Numbered from the stretch's first letter, positions 40,464-52,324 are shown. The stretch: DNA of 52,333 nt from a bacterium (GCA_021796415.1 JAJYJC010000004.1:1-52333), one strand, 5' to 3'. The notes: generated by a model from the letters alone, not told the origin. Numbers and translations: made by a program.

Positions 40464-42545
40464 CTATTCCCCTGACTTTCCTCGCTTTGACTTGATTTCT
40501 TCGGCCACATTGCCGGGAACTTCTTCGTAGTGGTCAAACTCCATGGAATATGCTGCTCTGCCTTGAGACATTGAGCGAAGCGTTGTGGCATAACCAAACA
40601 TTTCGGCAAGCGGCACATGGGAATCAATAATTTTGGATCCGAACTTATCCTCCATCTTCTGGATTCTTCCGCGTTTTGAGTTGATATCACCCATGACATC
40701 CCCCATGAACTCTTCCGGAGTCGTGACTTCAACGCGCATAATCGGCTCAAGGATGATCGGATTGCCTTTTTTGACACCGTCCTGAAGCGCCATAGAACCG
40801 GCGATTTTAAATGCCATTTCAGACGAATCAACCTCATGGAATGACCCGTCATAAAGAGTTGCCCGGATGTCCACCACGGGGTAACCTGCGACAACGCCAT
40901 TTGCCATTGCTTCCTTGATGCCGTTCTCGACCGGATTGATATATTCCTTCGGGATAGCGCCGCCAACGATTTTGTTTACAAATTCAAAACCTGCGCCTGA
41001 TTCAAGCGGCTCTAGCTCAAGCAAAGCGTGGCCATATTGGCCGCGGCCGCCGGATTGGCGAATGAATTTTCCTTCCGCTTTTGAAGGCGACTTAATAGTT
41101 TCGCGATAAGCCACCTGCGGTCGGCCGACATTTGCCTCAACCTTAAACTCTCTTTTCATTCTGTCTACAATAATTTCAAGGTGAAGCTCTCCCATACCTT
41201 CGATAAGGGTCTGGCCGGTTTCTTCATTTGTTTTAACCCTGAAAGTTGGGTCCTCTTCGGCAAGCCTTTGTATAGCCATGGCCATTTTTTCCTGGTCTGC
41301 TTTCGTTTTTGGTTCGATAGCAACCTGGATGACCGGCTCCGGGAAAGTAATTTTTTCGAGCACTACCGGTTTTGCCACGTCGCAAATAGTATCTCCCGTG
41401 GTTGTGCCTTTTAAACCAACTGCTGCCGCAATTTCACCGGCATAGACTTCCTTCACTTCTTCCCGGGAATTTGCGTGCATTTTCAAGATTCTGCCGATTC
41501 TTTCCTTTGAGTTTGTTGTGGCATTTAGAACATAACTTCCACTGGAAAGCTTGCCTCTGTAGACTCTAAAGAACGCCAGCTTTCCGACGAAAGGATCTGT
41601 TGCAATTTTAAATACCAGCCCCGCTAACGGCCCGTCGTCAGTTGATTTCACCTCTACCTCTTCACCAGTCTTTGGGTCTTCGCCTTTTGCCTGAGGCACT
41701 TCCATGGGATTTGGCAGATAATCGACAACTGCGTCCATGATGGTTTCGACCACCACGCCTCGGCCGTCGCCGCCAAGCACGGGATAGAAGTTTGCGCCAA
41801 GTACGCTTTTTCGGATTGCCGACTTAAACTCTGCTTCTGTAATCTCCTCGCCGCCAAGGTATTTCTCCATCAAAGCATCATCTATCTCAACTACCTTTTC
41901 CAGCAGTTTCTCTCTGTATTCTTCGGCCTTGGCTTTCATATCTTCCGGGACTTCGCCCTCTTTCAAGGTTTTGTCTGTGTAATCTTCATAGGTGTAGGCT
42001 TTCATGGAAACCAAGTCCACCGCTCCTTTTATGCCTTGCTCAAATCCAATCGGAAGTTGAAGCGCGTAAGCGTTTTTGTTAAGCCTCTGGTGAATTGATT
42101 CTAAACTCTTATAAAAATCGCCGCCTGTTTGATTGATCTTGTTTATAAAGCAAATTCTTGGGACATTATATTTATCTGCTTGCCTCCAAACTGTTTCTGA
42201 CTGAGGCTCAACGCCCATTTTCCCGTCAAATACAACAACCGCGCCGTCTAGAACGCGAAGGGATCTCTCCACTTCAACCGTAAAGTCAACATGGCCCGGA
42301 GTGTCGATAATGTTTATGTTGTGATCTTTCCAAAAGCATGTGGTAGCGGCAGAAGTGATGGTGATGCCTCGCTCTTTCTCCTGCTCCATCCAGTCCATAG
42401 TCGCTTCACCTTCGTGAACTTCGCCAATTTTGTGTGTTCTGCCGGTAATATACAAAATACCCTCGGTGACGGTTGTTTTGCCGGCATCAATGTGGGCAAT
42501 AATTCCAATATTTCTCATCTTTTCCAAACTGTATTTTCTGGGCAT
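40464..42545 (-). CDS. fusA: Elongation factor G with altered G4 and G5 motifs
   Basis: EF-G drives ribosomal translocation. The protein has all five domains in 693 aa. G1 AHIDAGKTT (17-25), switch [13 protein letters not shown] and G3 DTPGHVDF are canonical. G4 reads NKIN at 135-138 instead of NKxD, and the G5 region reads LGGDGRG (about 257-263) where SAFKNKG is usual. Domain IV ([34 protein letters not shown]) is intact. The position in rpsL-rpsG-fusA-tuf points to the housekeeping EF-G, not a paralogue. Confidence 0.97.
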   Translation of the reverse strand: MPRKYSLEKMRNIGIIAHIDAGKTTVTEGILYITGRTHKIGEVHEGEATMDWMEQEKERGITITSAATTCFWKDHNINIIDTPGHVDFTVEVERSLRVLDGAVVVFDGKMGVEPQSETVWRQADKYNVPRICFINKINQTGGDFYKSLESIHQRLNKNAYALQLPIGFEQGIKGAVDLVSMKAYTYEDYTDKTLKEGEVPEDMKAKAEEYREKLLEKVVEIDDALMEKYLGGEEITEAEFKSAIRKSVLGANFYPVLGGDGRGVVVETIMDAVVDYLPNPMEVPQAKGEDPKTGEEVEVKSTDDGPLAGLVFKIATDPFVGKLAFFRVYRGKLSSGSYVLNATTNSKERIGRILKMHANSREEVKEVYAGEIAAAVGLKGTTTGDTICDVAKPVVLEKITFPEPVIQVAIEPKTKADQEKMAMAIQRLAEEDPTFRVKTNEETGQTLIEGMGELHLEIIVDRMKREFKVEANVGRPQVAYRETIKSPSKAEGKFIRQSGGRGQYGHALLELEPLESGAGFEFVNKIVGGAIPKEYINPVENGIKEAMANGVVAGYPVVDIRATLYDGSFHEVDSSEMAFKIAGSMALQDGVKKGNPIILEPIMRVEVTTPEEFMGDVMGDINSKRGRIQKMEDKFGSKIIDSHVPLAEMFGYATTLRSMSQGRAAYSMEFDHYEEVPGNVAEEIKSKRGKSGE

Positions 42546-42639
42546 TTTTCTCCTTGGTTAATAGGTTGATGGGTTGATGGGTGAGTCGGCAAGTGAGATT
42601 TTTTTATCAACCCAATCACCTACTGACCCATTGACCCAT
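42546..42639. repeat. Spacer repeat family C (rpsG-fusA)
   Basis: GGTTAATAGGTTGATGGGTT on the left and CAACCCAATCACCTACTGAC on the right, an imperfect hairpin from the rpsG stop to the fusA leader. Confidence 0.7.
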
Positions 42640-43116
42640 TTAGTATCTTGCAAAGTGCGCAAAAGCTTTGTTTGCTTCTGCCATTTTGTGAGTGTCTTCT
42701 TTCTTTTTAATTGCCGTCCCGGTATTGTTATACGCATCCATTATTTCTTCTGCCAAACAAATGTCAAACGGCTTGCCCTTTCTGTTTCTCGCGGCATCTC
42801 GAATCCATGTAAATGCATAATGAACTTTTCGACCTGCCTTAACTTCAATAGGCACTTGGTAAGTGGCGCCGCCGATCCTTCTGGATTTGATCTGAACTTG
42901 CGGAGAAACATTTTTTACCGCCGTTTCGAAAACTTCCAAAGGGTCGGTTTTCATCTGCTCCTGGATTTTATCCATTGCACCATAAACAAGCTTTCTGGCA
43001 ACAGACTTCTTGCCATGAAGCATGATTTTGTTCATAAATTGGGCTAGCAAAACACTGTTGTATCTTGAATCTGGCTCAATAACTTTTCTCTCGACTTTTC
43101 TGGGATCTCTTGGCAT
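42640..43116 (-). CDS. rpsG: 30S ribosomal protein S7
   Basis: FMNKIMLHGKKSVARKLVYGAMD, RIGGATYQVPIEV and the C-terminal TGTAIKKKEDTHKMAEANKAFAHFARY are diagnostic. 158 aa. The leader GAAAGGAGCATAGCGACGC is shared with other family A-linked genes. Confidence 0.98.
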   Translation of the reverse strand: MPRDPRKVERKVIEPDSRYNSVLLAQFMNKIMLHGKKSVARKLVYGAMDKIQEQMKTDPLEVFETAVKNVSPQVQIKSRRIGGATYQVPIEVKAGRKVHYAFTWIRDAARNRKGKPFDICLAEEIMDAYNNTGTAIKKKEDTHKMAEANKAFAHFARY

Positions 43117-43135
43117 GCGTCGCTATGCTCCTTTC

Positions 43136-43246
43136 CTACTAATTACTAATCTTAAACGAATCTACAAATATTACTTATTTCTCACGAATCTATTTGTGCT
43201 AATTTGTAACATATGTAGATTCGTCTAGGATTTGTAATCCGTTATC
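43136..43246. repeat. Spacer repeat family A, copy 5 (rpsL-rpsG)
   Basis: It starts CTACTAATTACTAATCTTAA and ends GGATTTGTAATCCGTTATC. The rpsL TGA stop lies in its last bases. Confidence 0.85.
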
Positions 43247-43652
43247 AAGCTTTCTTTGCTCCGTATTTACTTCTTCCTTGTTTTCTGTTTTGCACACCGG
43301 CGGTGTCTAGGGCACCCCGAACGATGTGATACCTGACGCCCGGCAAATCCTTTACTCTTCCGCCTCGAATCATAACCACGCTATGCTCTTGCAGATTATG
43401 GCCGATACCCGGAATGTATGCTGTAACTTCCATACCGTTTGTAAGCCTTACTCTGGCAATTTTTCGAAGAGCTGAGTTTGGCTTTCTTGGAGTGGTAGTT
43501 GAAACCTTTACGCAAACCCCTCTTTTTTGAGGAGAGTTTACCTTAACTGTCTTCGATTTTAAGGCATTATAAGACCTGGTCAGGGCAACAGCCTTTGACT
43601 TTTTGGTTTTCTTGCTTCTTGGTTTTCTGACTAACTGGTTGATTGTTGGCAC
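43245..43652 (-). CDS. rpsL: 30S ribosomal protein S12
   Basis: S12 acts in decoding. [36 protein letters not shown] and [33 protein letters not shown] are canonical. 135 aa. It starts with GTG after an AAAGGA Shine-Dalgarno sequence, and TGA is its stop. Confidence 0.98.
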   Translation of the reverse strand: MPTINQLVRKPRSKKTKKSKAVALTRSYNALKSKTVKVNSPQKRGVCVKVSTTTPRKPNSALRKIARVRLTNGMEVTAYIPGIGHNLQEHSVVMIRGGRVKDLPGVRYHIVRGALDTAGVQNRKQGRSKYGAKKA

Positions 43653-43687
43653 AGTGTCCTTTTCTGGTTAAATGAATTAACCTGTTT

Positions 43688-43716
43688 ATTTTAGCACTTT
43701 TTGAAGTTAATTTCAA
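43688..43716 (-). promoter_or_regulatory. Promoter of the str operon
   Basis: TTGAAA (43716-43711), 17-bp spacer, TAAAAT (43693-43688). Confidence 0.75.
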
Positions 43717-43818
43717 TATTTTTGCTTTGAATTCTTTAATGACTAATAACTAATATCTAATCAATGACTAATTTTTTAATTTATAATTGGGATTTCAATA
43801 GAAATTAGAAATTTTGAA

Positions 43819-46800
43819 TTAGTTATTCATATTAAATCCCGTACCGACCGGTACAAGCTTTCCGATAATAACGTTTTCTTTAAGTCCGCGCAGGTTGTCG
43901 ACTTTTCCTTTTGTTGAGGCATCTATCAGGATCCTGTTTGTTTCCATAAATGACGCTGCGGAAAGGAAGCTGTCTGTCGAGAGAGACACCTTGGTAATGG
44001 AAAGAAGCAGATTGGTTCCGGTTGCCTGCTTGCCGCCCGCCTTCTTTACTCTATCATTTTCTTCCATGAAACTTGTTCTTGAGACTATGTTTCCAGAAAC
44101 AAACATCGTGTCACCAGGCTCGTCAATCTTGAGCCGGGAAAACATCTGGCGAATAATCACCTCGATATGCTTATCGTTGATTGTCTGTCCCTGCGAAGCA
44201 TAGATCTGCTGAACCTCGGTAGTAATGTATCTCTGAACAGCGTTTTCGCCGAGAAGATTTAGGGCATCTTGTAAATTCCATGAACCTTCAGTGACCTGTT
44301 GGCCAAGAGTTACTTCCTCACCATCTTTAACCAGCACGCCGACATTGTTTGCCACGGTATACTCTTTGATGTCGGCTTCTTTTACAACAGTTAGTTTTGA
44401 TTTATCTTTTGAGATCTTTACGATGCCATTATTTACTGCTTTTATCGCCTTTCCTTTGGAATTCTTAGCCAAGACATCTTTTGCTTCAACGGCTTGATTG
44501 TTCTTGACCAATATCTCGTTGCCTTTCATATCGTATTCATCTTTGTCAACCACCATGGAGGCAATTCTTATAACTTTATGTTTGCCTTGATTTTCAATAG
44601 CTACCCGTCCGGCAATTTCGGCAAGTATTGCCTGTCCTTTCGGCGGTCTTGCTTCAAAAATTTCCTCAACTCTCGGCAAACCTTGGGTTATGTCAACACC
44701 GGATACACCGCCAGCCTGGAAGGTTCTCATGGTTAGCTGCGTGCCCGGCTCGCCAATACTTTGAGCAGCGATAATGCCGATAGCTTCACCGAGTGCGATT
44801 AAACCGCCTCGCGCCAAGTCTGCCCCGTAACATTTCTGGCATATGCCCCATCTGACCTTGCAAGTTAGGACGGATCTTATTTTTAGCTCATCTATTCCGG
44901 CTTCCTCAATCTTTCCGTAATCTTCTTCTGTCACCATGACGCCCTTCTTGACGATTACTTCCCCGGTTTTTTTGTTGACAGCGTTTTCTGCCAAAACTCT
45001 GCCGATAATTCGAGCTGAGAAGTCCTCTCCTATCTGCTGGCTTTCTTCTCTGGAAATAATCATTCCTTCCGTGTCTTTACAATCTTTTTCGGTGACAATG
45101 ACATCCTGGGAAACATCGACCAATCTTCTAGTTAAGTACCCCGCATCAGCGGTTTTGATGGCCGTATCCGACAAACCTTTTCTGGCCCCATGAGTGGAGA
45201 TGAAATATTCAAGCGCTGAGAAACCTTCTTTGTAGTTTGATTTAATGGGAAGTTCAATGGTTCGGCCGGTCGCATTTACCACATTTCCTTTCATACCGCC
45301 CAGCTGTGTCAACTGTCCGATGTCACCTCTGGCGCCCGAATCCATCATGATAAACACAGGGCTCATCCTATTCATCTCATTCATCATATCCTTCTGGATA
45401 GCACCTTTTGTCTTATCCCAAAGCTCAAGATTCCTTCGATACTTCTCATCCTCTGTAATCAAACCCTGGCTTGCCATGGCATGCAGCTTGTCCACCCGCT
45501 CTTCTGCTTCTTTGATGACATTTTCTTTGGTTGTCGGAATATGAATGTCGTCCATGGAGAACGAAATGCCGGAAAGGGTTGAGTATTTGAAGCCCAAGTC
45601 TTTAATATTATTTACAAATTTAGCTGTTTCTTCCTGACCGAATCTATCAAAGACAGATTTAATAATCTTTGCCATTTTCTTCTTGGTCAGAACTTCTTCT
45701 ACAAACGGCGTTCCTTTTGGCATAATCGCATTGAACTCAAGCCTTCCGATTGTCGTATCATAGACCTTGCCGTTTATCTTGACTTTAATTTTTGCAAGCA
45801 GATCAACATCGCCGTTTTGGTATGCCAGCATCGCTTCATCGTTGTCTGCAAATATCTTGCCTTCTCCCTTTGCTCCTTCACGGACAGAGGTCAAGAAGTA
45901 ACAGCCTAAAACCATGTCTTGGGAAGGATTCATTACCGGCTCGCCCGCCGCAGGCTTTAGAATGTTTCGAGTTGAAAGCATTATCTCCCTGGCTTCGGTT
46001 TGCGCTTTTTCTGAAAGCGGCACGTGGACAGCCATCTGGTCTCCGTCAAAGTCCGCGTTAAATGCTGTACAAACCAGCGGATGAATCTGAATGGCTTTAC
46101 CTTCTATTAAAACAGGTTGAAATGCCTGGATGCCAAGCCTATGAAGGGTCGGCGCGCGATTTAAAAGGACATATTTGTTCTTAATAATTTCATCCAGCGC
46201 ATCCCACACTTCCGATGTGCCCATTTCAATCATTTTTGAAGCATTTTTTATGTTATGGGCAAATCCATTGATTATAAGCTTGGAAATGACAAACGGCTTG
46301 AAAAGCTCAAGCGCCATCATTTTCGGCAGGCCGCACTGATGAAGCTTTAACTCCGGTCCGACAACGATCACGCTTCGGCCGGAATAGTCTACACGCTTAC
46401 CCAAAAGGTTTTGCCTGAATCGGCCATGTTTGCCTTTTAGCATGTCGGCGAGAGACCTTAACTTCTTCTTCTGTCCCGCGCCCTGCGTAACTTTTTCCCT
46501 CTTAGAGCTTGAATCGATCAAGGCATCTACGGCTTCTTGAAGCATTCTTTTTTCATTTCGGCAAATAACGCCGGGGGCATCCATCGCGAGTAACTTCTTC
46601 AAACGATTGTTTCTGTTTATAACCCTTCTGTATAGATCATTTAAATCACTTGCGGCAAATCGCCCGCCGTCAAGCTGCACCATCGGACGAAGATCGGGCG
46701 GTATGACGGGCAAATTGGTAAATATCATCCACTCAGGCCTGAGTCCGGCAAGTTTAAATCCCTCAGCCCACTTTAGTCTCTTTAGGGCTTTTTTGCGTTT

Positions 46801-47562
46801 TTGGCCATGCGAAGAATCAACTTCAGCCTTGAGCTCTTTTACAAGGCCTTCGACGTCTATTTTTTTGAGGAGCTCTAAAACCGCCTCGGCACCGATACCG
46901 GCTTTAAACAGCCTGCCGTATTTCATGGAATATTCCCTGTACTTCATTTCAGAAAGAACTGTTTTCTCCTTGAGCTCTTCCATTTCTTTCTTGGCGGCAT
47001 TGCGTGAATTCTCTAAATCTTCAATCTCCTTCTGTGCCTTTTGAGCGTCTTTCTCATTTGAAGTAATTACCTTTTTCTTCTCCTTGAATTCATCTTCAAG
47101 GGATGCAAGCATCTCTTTCTTGGCATTCTCATCGATTTCCGTGACAACATAATTTGCAAAGTAAACCACTCTTTCAAGTTCCTTGACGCCCATTTCAAGG
47201 AGAAGTCCGATTGAGCTCGGAATGCCTTTCAAAAACCAAATGTGAGTTACCGGAACAGCAAGCTTGATGTGGCCCATTCTCTCTCTTCGAACCAGACTTC
47301 TGGTAACTTCCACGCCGCACTTGTCACAGATGATGCCTTTGTAGCGGATCTTCTTGTATTTGCCGCAGTAGCACTCCCAGTCTTTTGTCGGACCGAAAAT
47401 CTTCTCGCAAAACAAACCGTCTTTTTCCGGTTTTTGAGTCCGATAGTTAATGGTTTCCGGCTTAGTAACTTCACCATGAGACCATTTCATAACCTGCTCC
47501 GGTGAAGCTATGGAGATTTTCACCGCGTTAAATGTTTGTTTCTTTTCCTCTGTCTTTTGCAT
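43819..47562 (-). CDS. rpoC: RNA polymerase subunit beta-prime
   Basis: 1247 aa. The N-terminal zinc module ([20 protein letters not shown]) is at about residues 64-83. The catalytic NADFDGD motif is at about residue 504. The second zinc site ([11 protein letters not shown]) and the bridge-helix and trigger-loop regions are present. It follows rpoB after a 55-bp spacer of simple AACTTAGCAACTTA-type sequence. Confidence 0.99.
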   Translation of the reverse strand: MQKTEEKKQTFNAVKISIASPEQVMKWSHGEVTKPETINYRTQKPEKDGLFCEKIFGPTKDWECYCGKYKKIRYKGIICDKCGVEVTRSLVRRERMGHIKLAVPVTHIWFLKGIPSSIGLLLEMGVKELERVVYFANYVVTEIDENAKKEMLASLEDEFKEKKKVITSNEKDAQKAQKEIEDLENSRNAAKKEMEELKEKTVLSEMKYREYSMKYGRLFKAGIGAEAVLELLKKIDVEGLVKELKAEVDSSHGQKRKKALKRLKWAEGFKLAGLRPEWMIFTNLPVIPPDLRPMVQLDGGRFAASDLNDLYRRVINRNNRLKKLLAMDAPGVICRNEKRMLQEAVDALIDSSSKREKVTQGAGQKKKLRSLADMLKGKHGRFRQNLLGKRVDYSGRSVIVVGPELKLHQCGLPKMMALELFKPFVISKLIINGFAHNIKNASKMIEMGTSEVWDALDEIIKNKYVLLNRAPTLHRLGIQAFQPVLIEGKAIQIHPLVCTAFNADFDGDQMAVHVPLSEKAQTEAREIMLSTRNILKPAAGEPVMNPSQDMVLGCYFLTSVREGAKGEGKIFADNDEAMLAYQNGDVDLLAKIKVKINGKVYDTTIGRLEFNAIMPKGTPFVEEVLTKKKMAKIIKSVFDRFGQEETAKFVNNIKDLGFKYSTLSGISFSMDDIHIPTTKENVIKEAEERVDKLHAMASQGLITEDEKYRRNLELWDKTKGAIQKDMMNEMNRMSPVFIMMDSGARGDIGQLTQLGGMKGNVVNATGRTIELPIKSNYKEGFSALEYFISTHGARKGLSDTAIKTADAGYLTRRLVDVSQDVIVTEKDCKDTEGMIISREESQQIGEDFSARIIGRVLAENAVNKKTGEVIVKKGVMVTEEDYGKIEEAGIDELKIRSVLTCKVRWGICQKCYGADLARGGLIALGEAIGIIAAQSIGEPGTQLTMRTFQAGGVSGVDITQGLPRVEEIFEARPPKGQAILAEIAGRVAIENQGKHKVIRIASMVVDKDEYDMKGNEILVKNNQAVEAKDVLAKNSKGKAIKAVNNGIVKISKDKSKLTVVKEADIKEYTVANNVGVLVKDGEEVTLGQQVTEGSWNLQDALNLLGENAVQRYITTEVQQIYASQGQTINDKHIEVIIRQMFSRLKIDEPGDTMFVSGNIVSRTSFMEENDRVKKAGGKQATGTNLLLSITKVSLSTDSFLSAASFMETNRILIDASTKGKVDNLRGLKENVIIGKLVPVGTGFNMNN

Positions 47563-47617
47563 ATTTGTTCCCTTAAAAACTTAGCAACTTACGAACTTAG
47601 TAACTTAAAAACTAACC

Positions 47618-50600
47618 CTATTCTTCTTCGGCATCGCTTGTCACATCGACTTCCGGAAGATCCGGGATGTCTTTGCCTTCGATTATCTCCGCATCTTTCA
47701 ATTCTTTAATATCCTCATCATATTCATTTTCAATGGCTTCTTCCGCGCCAACTTCCATCTTTATGCGGTCATGAGAATCTTTCTGCAGAAGCTCGATATT
47801 CAAGCCGAGGCCTTGCAATTCCTTTGTCAGAACATTGAATGATTCCGGAATGCCCGGCTCCTTTATTTCCTCGCCCTTGATGGTTGACTCGTATACTTTA
47901 CTCCTGCCGATAACATCATCTGATTTAACAGTAAGCATTTCCTGCAATGTGTTGGCAGCACCGTACGCTTCAAGCGCCCACACTTCCATCTCACCAAACC
48001 TCTGTCCGCCGTTTTGCGCCTTCCCGCCGAGAGGTTGCTGGGTAACCATAGCGTACGGGCCGATCGATCTGGCGTGAACCTTGTCCTCAACCAAATGGTG
48101 TAGTTTCAACATGTAGTTCTGCCCTACTGTGGTTTTCTGATCGAACGGATCGCCGGTTCTGCCATCATATAGCTGAATGCTCCCGCCTTCCGGCAGTCCC
48201 GCTTTTTTCAATTCCTCTTTTATAGTCTTAATCTTTACTCCGTCGAAAACAGGCGAAGCGACCTTGTATCCAAGAGCCTTTGCAGCCCAGCCGAGATGCG
48301 TCTCCAAAACTTGGCCGATATTTAGACGCGAGACAACGCCGAGAGGATTTAGGACAATATCAACCGGCGCGCCATCCTCAAGATATGGCAAATCCTCTAC
48401 CGGGAGAATTCTTGCGATAACGCCCTTGTTGCCGTGACGTCCGGCCATCTTGTCTCCGACTGCCACTTTTCGCATCTGCGCAACAGTTACGAAAACTTGC
48501 TTGATAACACCTACGGGCAGCTCATCTCCCTTGTCTCGGCTTTTGATTCTTACGTCAATGACTTTCCCGTGAATTCTTGACGGAAGGCGAAGCGAAGAAT
48601 CCTTCACGTCTCTTGCCTTTTCGCCAAATATAGCTCGGAGCAATCTTTCTTCTGCTGTAAGCTCGGTTTCTCCCTTGGCTGTGATTTTTCCGACCAATAT
48701 GTCGCCGGCTGCTACCTCGGCGCCAATTCTGACGATGCCATCCTCATCCAGATCTCTTAACGCCTCTTCCCCGACATTTGGAATGTCTCGAGTAATAACC
48801 TCCGGACCGAGCTTTGTGTCCCTGACGTCTACCGGAAATTCTTCCAAGTGAATTGAGGTATATTTATCTTTTTGAAGCAATCTCTCTGAAATAATGATGG
48901 CGTCTTCGTAGTTGCCTCCCTGCCAGTTCATGTAAGCAACCAAGACATTTTGTCCTAGCGCGATTTCACCGTCTTCTGTCGAAGTCCCGTCAATTAAGAG
49001 ATCTCCCTTTTTGACTTTCTGGCCTTTTTCAACCACGGTTTTTTGATTGATGCAGGTGCCTTGGTTCGACATTCTGAATTTTTCCAAAACATATGTTTCT
49101 TCTTTTCCGCCTTGGTATTTAACTGTTACAGAATCAGCTGTCGAGGACATAACTTCCCCGTTTGCGCCGGCTCTGACTATCTGGCCTGAAGCTTCGGCGA
49201 CATTTGCCTCAACACCCGTTCCCACAATCGGAGATTCCGGCTTTACAAGAGATACGGCCTGGCGTTGCATATTTGCGCCCATCAAAGCTCTGTTTGCGGC
49301 ATCATGCTCAAGAAATGGGATCAAAGCCGTAGAAACACTCACCGCCTGTTTGCTTGAAACATCAATGTAATCAATTTCATCAATTTCCGCCTCGTCGGCT
49401 TCCAGGTGCCTGCGAACCGGAAGTATTTTTTCTTTAAAGTATCCTTTTTCATCCAACGGCGCATTTGCTTCTGCGATAATCGATTTTTCTTCCTCGGAAG
49501 CATCCAAATAAACTATTTCTTTTGTTACGCGAGGCCTTACCTTAACCGTTGTTTTTTTGATTTTTGCAAGTGCCTTTGCGGCCTTTTCAGTGATAGCTTC
49601 ACCGCTTCCAATAATCTTTTTAGCCCCTTCTTTAACCAGTTCATCTGAGATCTCACCAACAGCTGACTTGCCGTCATTTTTGACTTCTTTTACAACTTTT
49701 CTATACGGGCTTTCCAAAAATCCGTATTCGTTTACCTGCGCATATGATGCAAGGGCATTAACCAAGCCGATGTTTGGCCCTTCCGGAGTTTCTATCGGAC
49801 AGATTCTGCCATAATGGGTTCTGTGCACATCACGAACTTCAAAACCGGCACGCTCCCTTGTTAAACCACCCGGACCAAGCGCCGACAATCTTCTCTTGTT
49901 GGCAAGTTCTGCCAATGGGTTTGTCTGATCCATAAACTGAGACAGCTGAGATGATGCGAAGAATTCTTTGATAGCCGCTACAACAGGCCTGACATTCACC
50001 AGCTGGCTTGGTGTAACCGTTTCAGGATCATTGGTGCTCATCCTATCCCTGATAATTCTCTCTGTTCGAAGCAGCCCGACTCTAAATCTCTGCTGAAGCA
50101 ATTCGCCCATAGTCCTAAGACGCCTGTTTGCCAAGTGGTCTATATCATCCGGTTCGCCTTGCGTATTGTTCAATCGAATGACTTCCTTTATAACTTCGAT
50201 CAGATCTTCGATTCTGAAAATTCTGTTTTCTCTAGCCTCTGACAGATTTAAATTTAACCTTTTATTTATCTTGTATCTGCCGACTTTTGATAAGTCGTAT
50301 TTTTTGTGGTCAAGGAACATGCTGTCAATCAAAGATTTTGAGTTGTCTGCTGTAGCCAGATCTCCCGGCCTTATCCTTTTGTATGTCTCGATGTATGCTT
50401 CGTCTCGATTCGATGAAGCATCTTTGTCCAGTGTTTCCTGTATATAATCATGCTCTTTGTCGGTGTTTACATCCGCAAATGCTTTCTTTATGTCCTCATC
50501 CGTCACATAACCGAAGGCGCGCAGGAATGTGGTTATGGGAAATTTTCTTTTCCTGTCAATCTTCAAATATATGACGTCCTGAGCCGATGTCTCCATCTCA

Positions 50601-51106
50601 AGCCAAGCGCCGTAAACCGGTATCATTTTGGCTCCAAAAAGTTTTCGATCTCCCGAATATTCTGCGCTGAAGAATACTCCCGGAGATCTCATAAGCTGGC
50701 TGATTATTACCCTTTCCACACCATTAATGATAAAGGTGCCTCTTTTGGTCATGAGCGGAAGGTCGCCGAGGAAAATTTCCTGGCTTTTTGTTTTGCCGGT
50801 TACTTTATTTTTTAGTTCAACATTGACTCTGATGGGAGCTTCATAAGTCATCTTTTTCAATTTGGCGGTTTTCTCAGAGTGCTTTTCTTCCTCCAAATAA
50901 TAGTCCTTAAATGAAAGCTCTAAGTTCTTTTTTGTGAAGTCCTCGATCGGTGAAAGCTCTTCGAAAATTTCGCCGATACCTTCGCGTACAAACCAGTTAT
51001 AGCTTTGGGTTTGTACCTCGGTCAGGTTTGGCAAAGGGAGAACTTCCTGGACCTTGTTAAAATACTTTCTTTGTTTTTTTGCGGGCGCAGAGACGGCTTT
51101 TGACAT
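47618..51106 (-). CDS. rpoB: RNA polymerase subunit beta
   Basis: 1162 aa. The rifampicin region ([27 protein letters not shown]), [17 protein letters not shown] (about residue 438), [17 protein letters not shown] and the C-terminal [27 protein letters not shown] are intact. An AAGGAG Shine-Dalgarno sequence precedes the ATG. rplJ and rplL are not upstream; an IS element is. Confidence 0.99.
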   Translation of the reverse strand: MSKAVSAPAKKQRKYFNKVQEVLPLPNLTEVQTQSYNWFVREGIGEIFEELSPIEDFTKKNLELSFKDYYLEEEKHSEKTAKLKKMTYEAPIRVNVELKNKVTGKTKSQEIFLGDLPLMTKRGTFIINGVERVIISQLMRSPGVFFSAEYSGDRKLFGAKMIPVYGAWLEMETSAQDVIYLKIDRKRKFPITTFLRAFGYVTDEDIKKAFADVNTDKEHDYIQETLDKDASSNRDEAYIETYKRIRPGDLATADNSKSLIDSMFLDHKKYDLSKVGRYKINKRLNLNLSEARENRIFRIEDLIEVIKEVIRLNNTQGEPDDIDHLANRRLRTMGELLQQRFRVGLLRTERIIRDRMSTNDPETVTPSQLVNVRPVVAAIKEFFASSQLSQFMDQTNPLAELANKRRLSALGPGGLTRERAGFEVRDVHRTHYGRICPIETPEGPNIGLVNALASYAQVNEYGFLESPYRKVVKEVKNDGKSAVGEISDELVKEGAKKIIGSGEAITEKAAKALAKIKKTTVKVRPRVTKEIVYLDASEEEKSIIAEANAPLDEKGYFKEKILPVRRHLEADEAEIDEIDYIDVSSKQAVSVSTALIPFLEHDAANRALMGANMQRQAVSLVKPESPIVGTGVEANVAEASGQIVRAGANGEVMSSTADSVTVKYQGGKEETYVLEKFRMSNQGTCINQKTVVEKGQKVKKGDLLIDGTSTEDGEIALGQNVLVAYMNWQGGNYEDAIIISERLLQKDKYTSIHLEEFPVDVRDTKLGPEVITRDIPNVGEEALRDLDEDGIVRIGAEVAAGDILVGKITAKGETELTAEERLLRAIFGEKARDVKDSSLRLPSRIHGKVIDVRIKSRDKGDELPVGVIKQVFVTVAQMRKVAVGDKMAGRHGNKGVIARILPVEDLPYLEDGAPVDIVLNPLGVVSRLNIGQVLETHLGWAAKALGYKVASPVFDGVKIKTIKEELKKAGLPEGGSIQLYDGRTGDPFDQKTTVGQNYMLKLHHLVEDKVHARSIGPYAMVTQQPLGGKAQNGGQRFGEMEVWALEAYGAANTLQEMLTVKSDDVIGRSKVYESTIKGEEIKEPGIPESFNVLTKELQGLGLNIELLQKDSHDRIKMEVGAEEAIENEYDEDIKELKDAEIIEGKDIPDLPEVDVTSDAEEE

Positions 51107-51233
51107 AAAAACAGTTGCTCCTTAATAAATTAAAATTAACTTCTCTTTTTTGTAGGAGTTTTTTTATTCTTCCATTATTTTTGGGAATTAGCCTCGGTCA
51201 ATTTATTCCCTTTTTTCTAGCATAATAAAGACT
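51107..51233 (-). promoter_or_regulatory. rpoB leader with hairpin
   Basis: This is an untranslated leader of about 128 nt. GGGAAT (51183-51188) and ATTCCC (51205-51210) form a small stem. No known riboswitch is recognisable. Confidence 0.35.
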
Positions 51234-51240
51234 AAGGAAC

Positions 51241-51269
51241 AATATACTCTTTTTTTAAAAAATAGTCAA
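51241..51269 (-). promoter_or_regulatory. Promoter of rpoBC
   Basis: TTGACT (51269-51264), 17-bp spacer, TATATT (51246-51241), just inside the IS boundary. Confidence 0.85.
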
Positions 51270-51294
51270 CAGTTTTTCTCCTGTCATTGGTCGA

Positions 51295-52324
51295 GGCTTC
51301 GAGCATCTTGGACACTCATACATTAAAATCTATTGTAGCATGTTCAAAACCGGGTAAGCTATTTAAATATTCAAGAGGCGTTTTCATTCCCAGTGATTGA
51401 TGTGGTCTGTAGGTGTTGTATCTTTTACAATCAACAGTCAGAAACTTATTCAAATTCTCGTAAGTCATTCGTTTTCCTGTATGCTTAAATCCTCTTTTAT
51501 CTACTCCATGGCTTCTTTCAATAAAGCCGTTTAAGTGAGGCGAGCTGGCTTTAATTAAAATATGGTCAATCCCTCTCTCTTCCAAGTAGACATCAACCGG
51601 ATGCTTTACTCTAGTATGAGGAAATTGAGTATACGTGTTTTCAATACCGTTATCTGTTTGGATGGCATAAATACTGAAAGCCGGGGCAAAGAACCTTTCA
51701 GCTCTCTTTAAGAAATCTACAGTATTTGCCGGAGTAAAGTTATCATAGAGCCGCTTGTATTTAATTCTGGTAGCGCAGTCAATAATGTCATACTGGTAAG
51801 CCGCTCTCTTCCAGTGTTTTACATCTAGCTGGAGTCTTTCTCCCGGATAATATACATAATCAGAAAGTTTTCTTTCCCTTTTTCTCCTCTTTTGTTTCTT
51901 CAGCTTGTTTTCTCTGCCTAAAAGGTTATTGATTCCAGTTGGAGACAGCTTTATTCCATGATCTCTTTCAATCACGTAAGAAAGGTTGTATTTGCCGTAG
52001 CCAGTTTCCTTGCGAAGAGATAGAATCAGTTCTTTATTTGAACCATCAATTTGATTAGGGTGCGAACGCGCTATCTTTGGCTGATCATAGAGGCTGGTCA
52101 GCTTCTTGCCTGATTCTATCCATCTCTTATGCCAATAGTAGTAGCTGCTTCTTGGGACCCCATAATATCTACATGCTTCACTGGCACTTCCAAGTTCTTC
52201 CGCTTTCCGGAACCAGGCATACCTAATTCTGGCTCCATAGACCTCGAGTTGTTTGTTTGTCATATTCTTCTTGCTCACTTTCATCCTTTCATTTTAGATG
52301 AATGTGTCCAAGATGCTCGAGACC
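51295..52324 (-). mobile_element. Insertion sequence with 21-bp terminal inverted repeats
   Basis: The left end (51295-51315) and right end (52304-52324) are inverted copies with 19 of 21 positions matching; the shared core is TCGAGCATCTTGGACAC. The element is about 1.03 kb and carries one intact transposase. The exact outer ends and any target duplication cannot be fixed, because only nine bases remain to the right. It sits about 25 bp upstream of the rpoB promoter. Confidence 0.85.
51316..52284 (-). CDS. DDE integrase-core transposase (IS481/IS3-like)
   Basis: 322 aa. An N-terminal helix-turn-helix (SASEACRYYGVPRSSYYYWHKRW), a second HTH-like part, then the rve core with Asp154 (LQLDVKHW), Asp211 (IQTDNGIENT) and Glu256 (LNGFIERSHG). 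The C-terminal RPHQSLGMKTPLEYL is typical. The single reading frame with no frameshift favours IS481-like over classic IS3. It appears intact. Confidence 0.88.
   Translation of the reverse strand: MKVSKKNMTNKQLEVYGARIRYAWFRKAEELGSASEACRYYGVPRSSYYYWHKRWIESGKKLTSLYDQPKIARSHPNQIDGSNKELILSLRKETGYGKYNLSYVIERDHGIKLSPTGINNLLGRENKLKKQKRRKRERKLSDYVYYPGERLQLDVKHWKRAAYQYDIIDCATRIKYKRLYDNFTPANTVDFLKRAERFFAPAFSIYAIQTDNGIENTYTQFPHTRVKHPVDVYLEERGIDHILIKASSPHLNGFIERSHGVDKRGFKHTGKRMTYENLNKFLTVDCKRYNTYRPHQSLGMKTPLEYLNSLPGFEHATIDFNV

Noticed and set aside
40448-40966. Second minus-strand frame within fusA
   Set aside because: Out-of-frame shadow of EF-G domains IV-V.
43245-43247. Recoded UGA (code 25)
   Set aside because: TGA ends rpsL, rplX and rplQ at the expected places, and the tRNA-Trp is CCA only.
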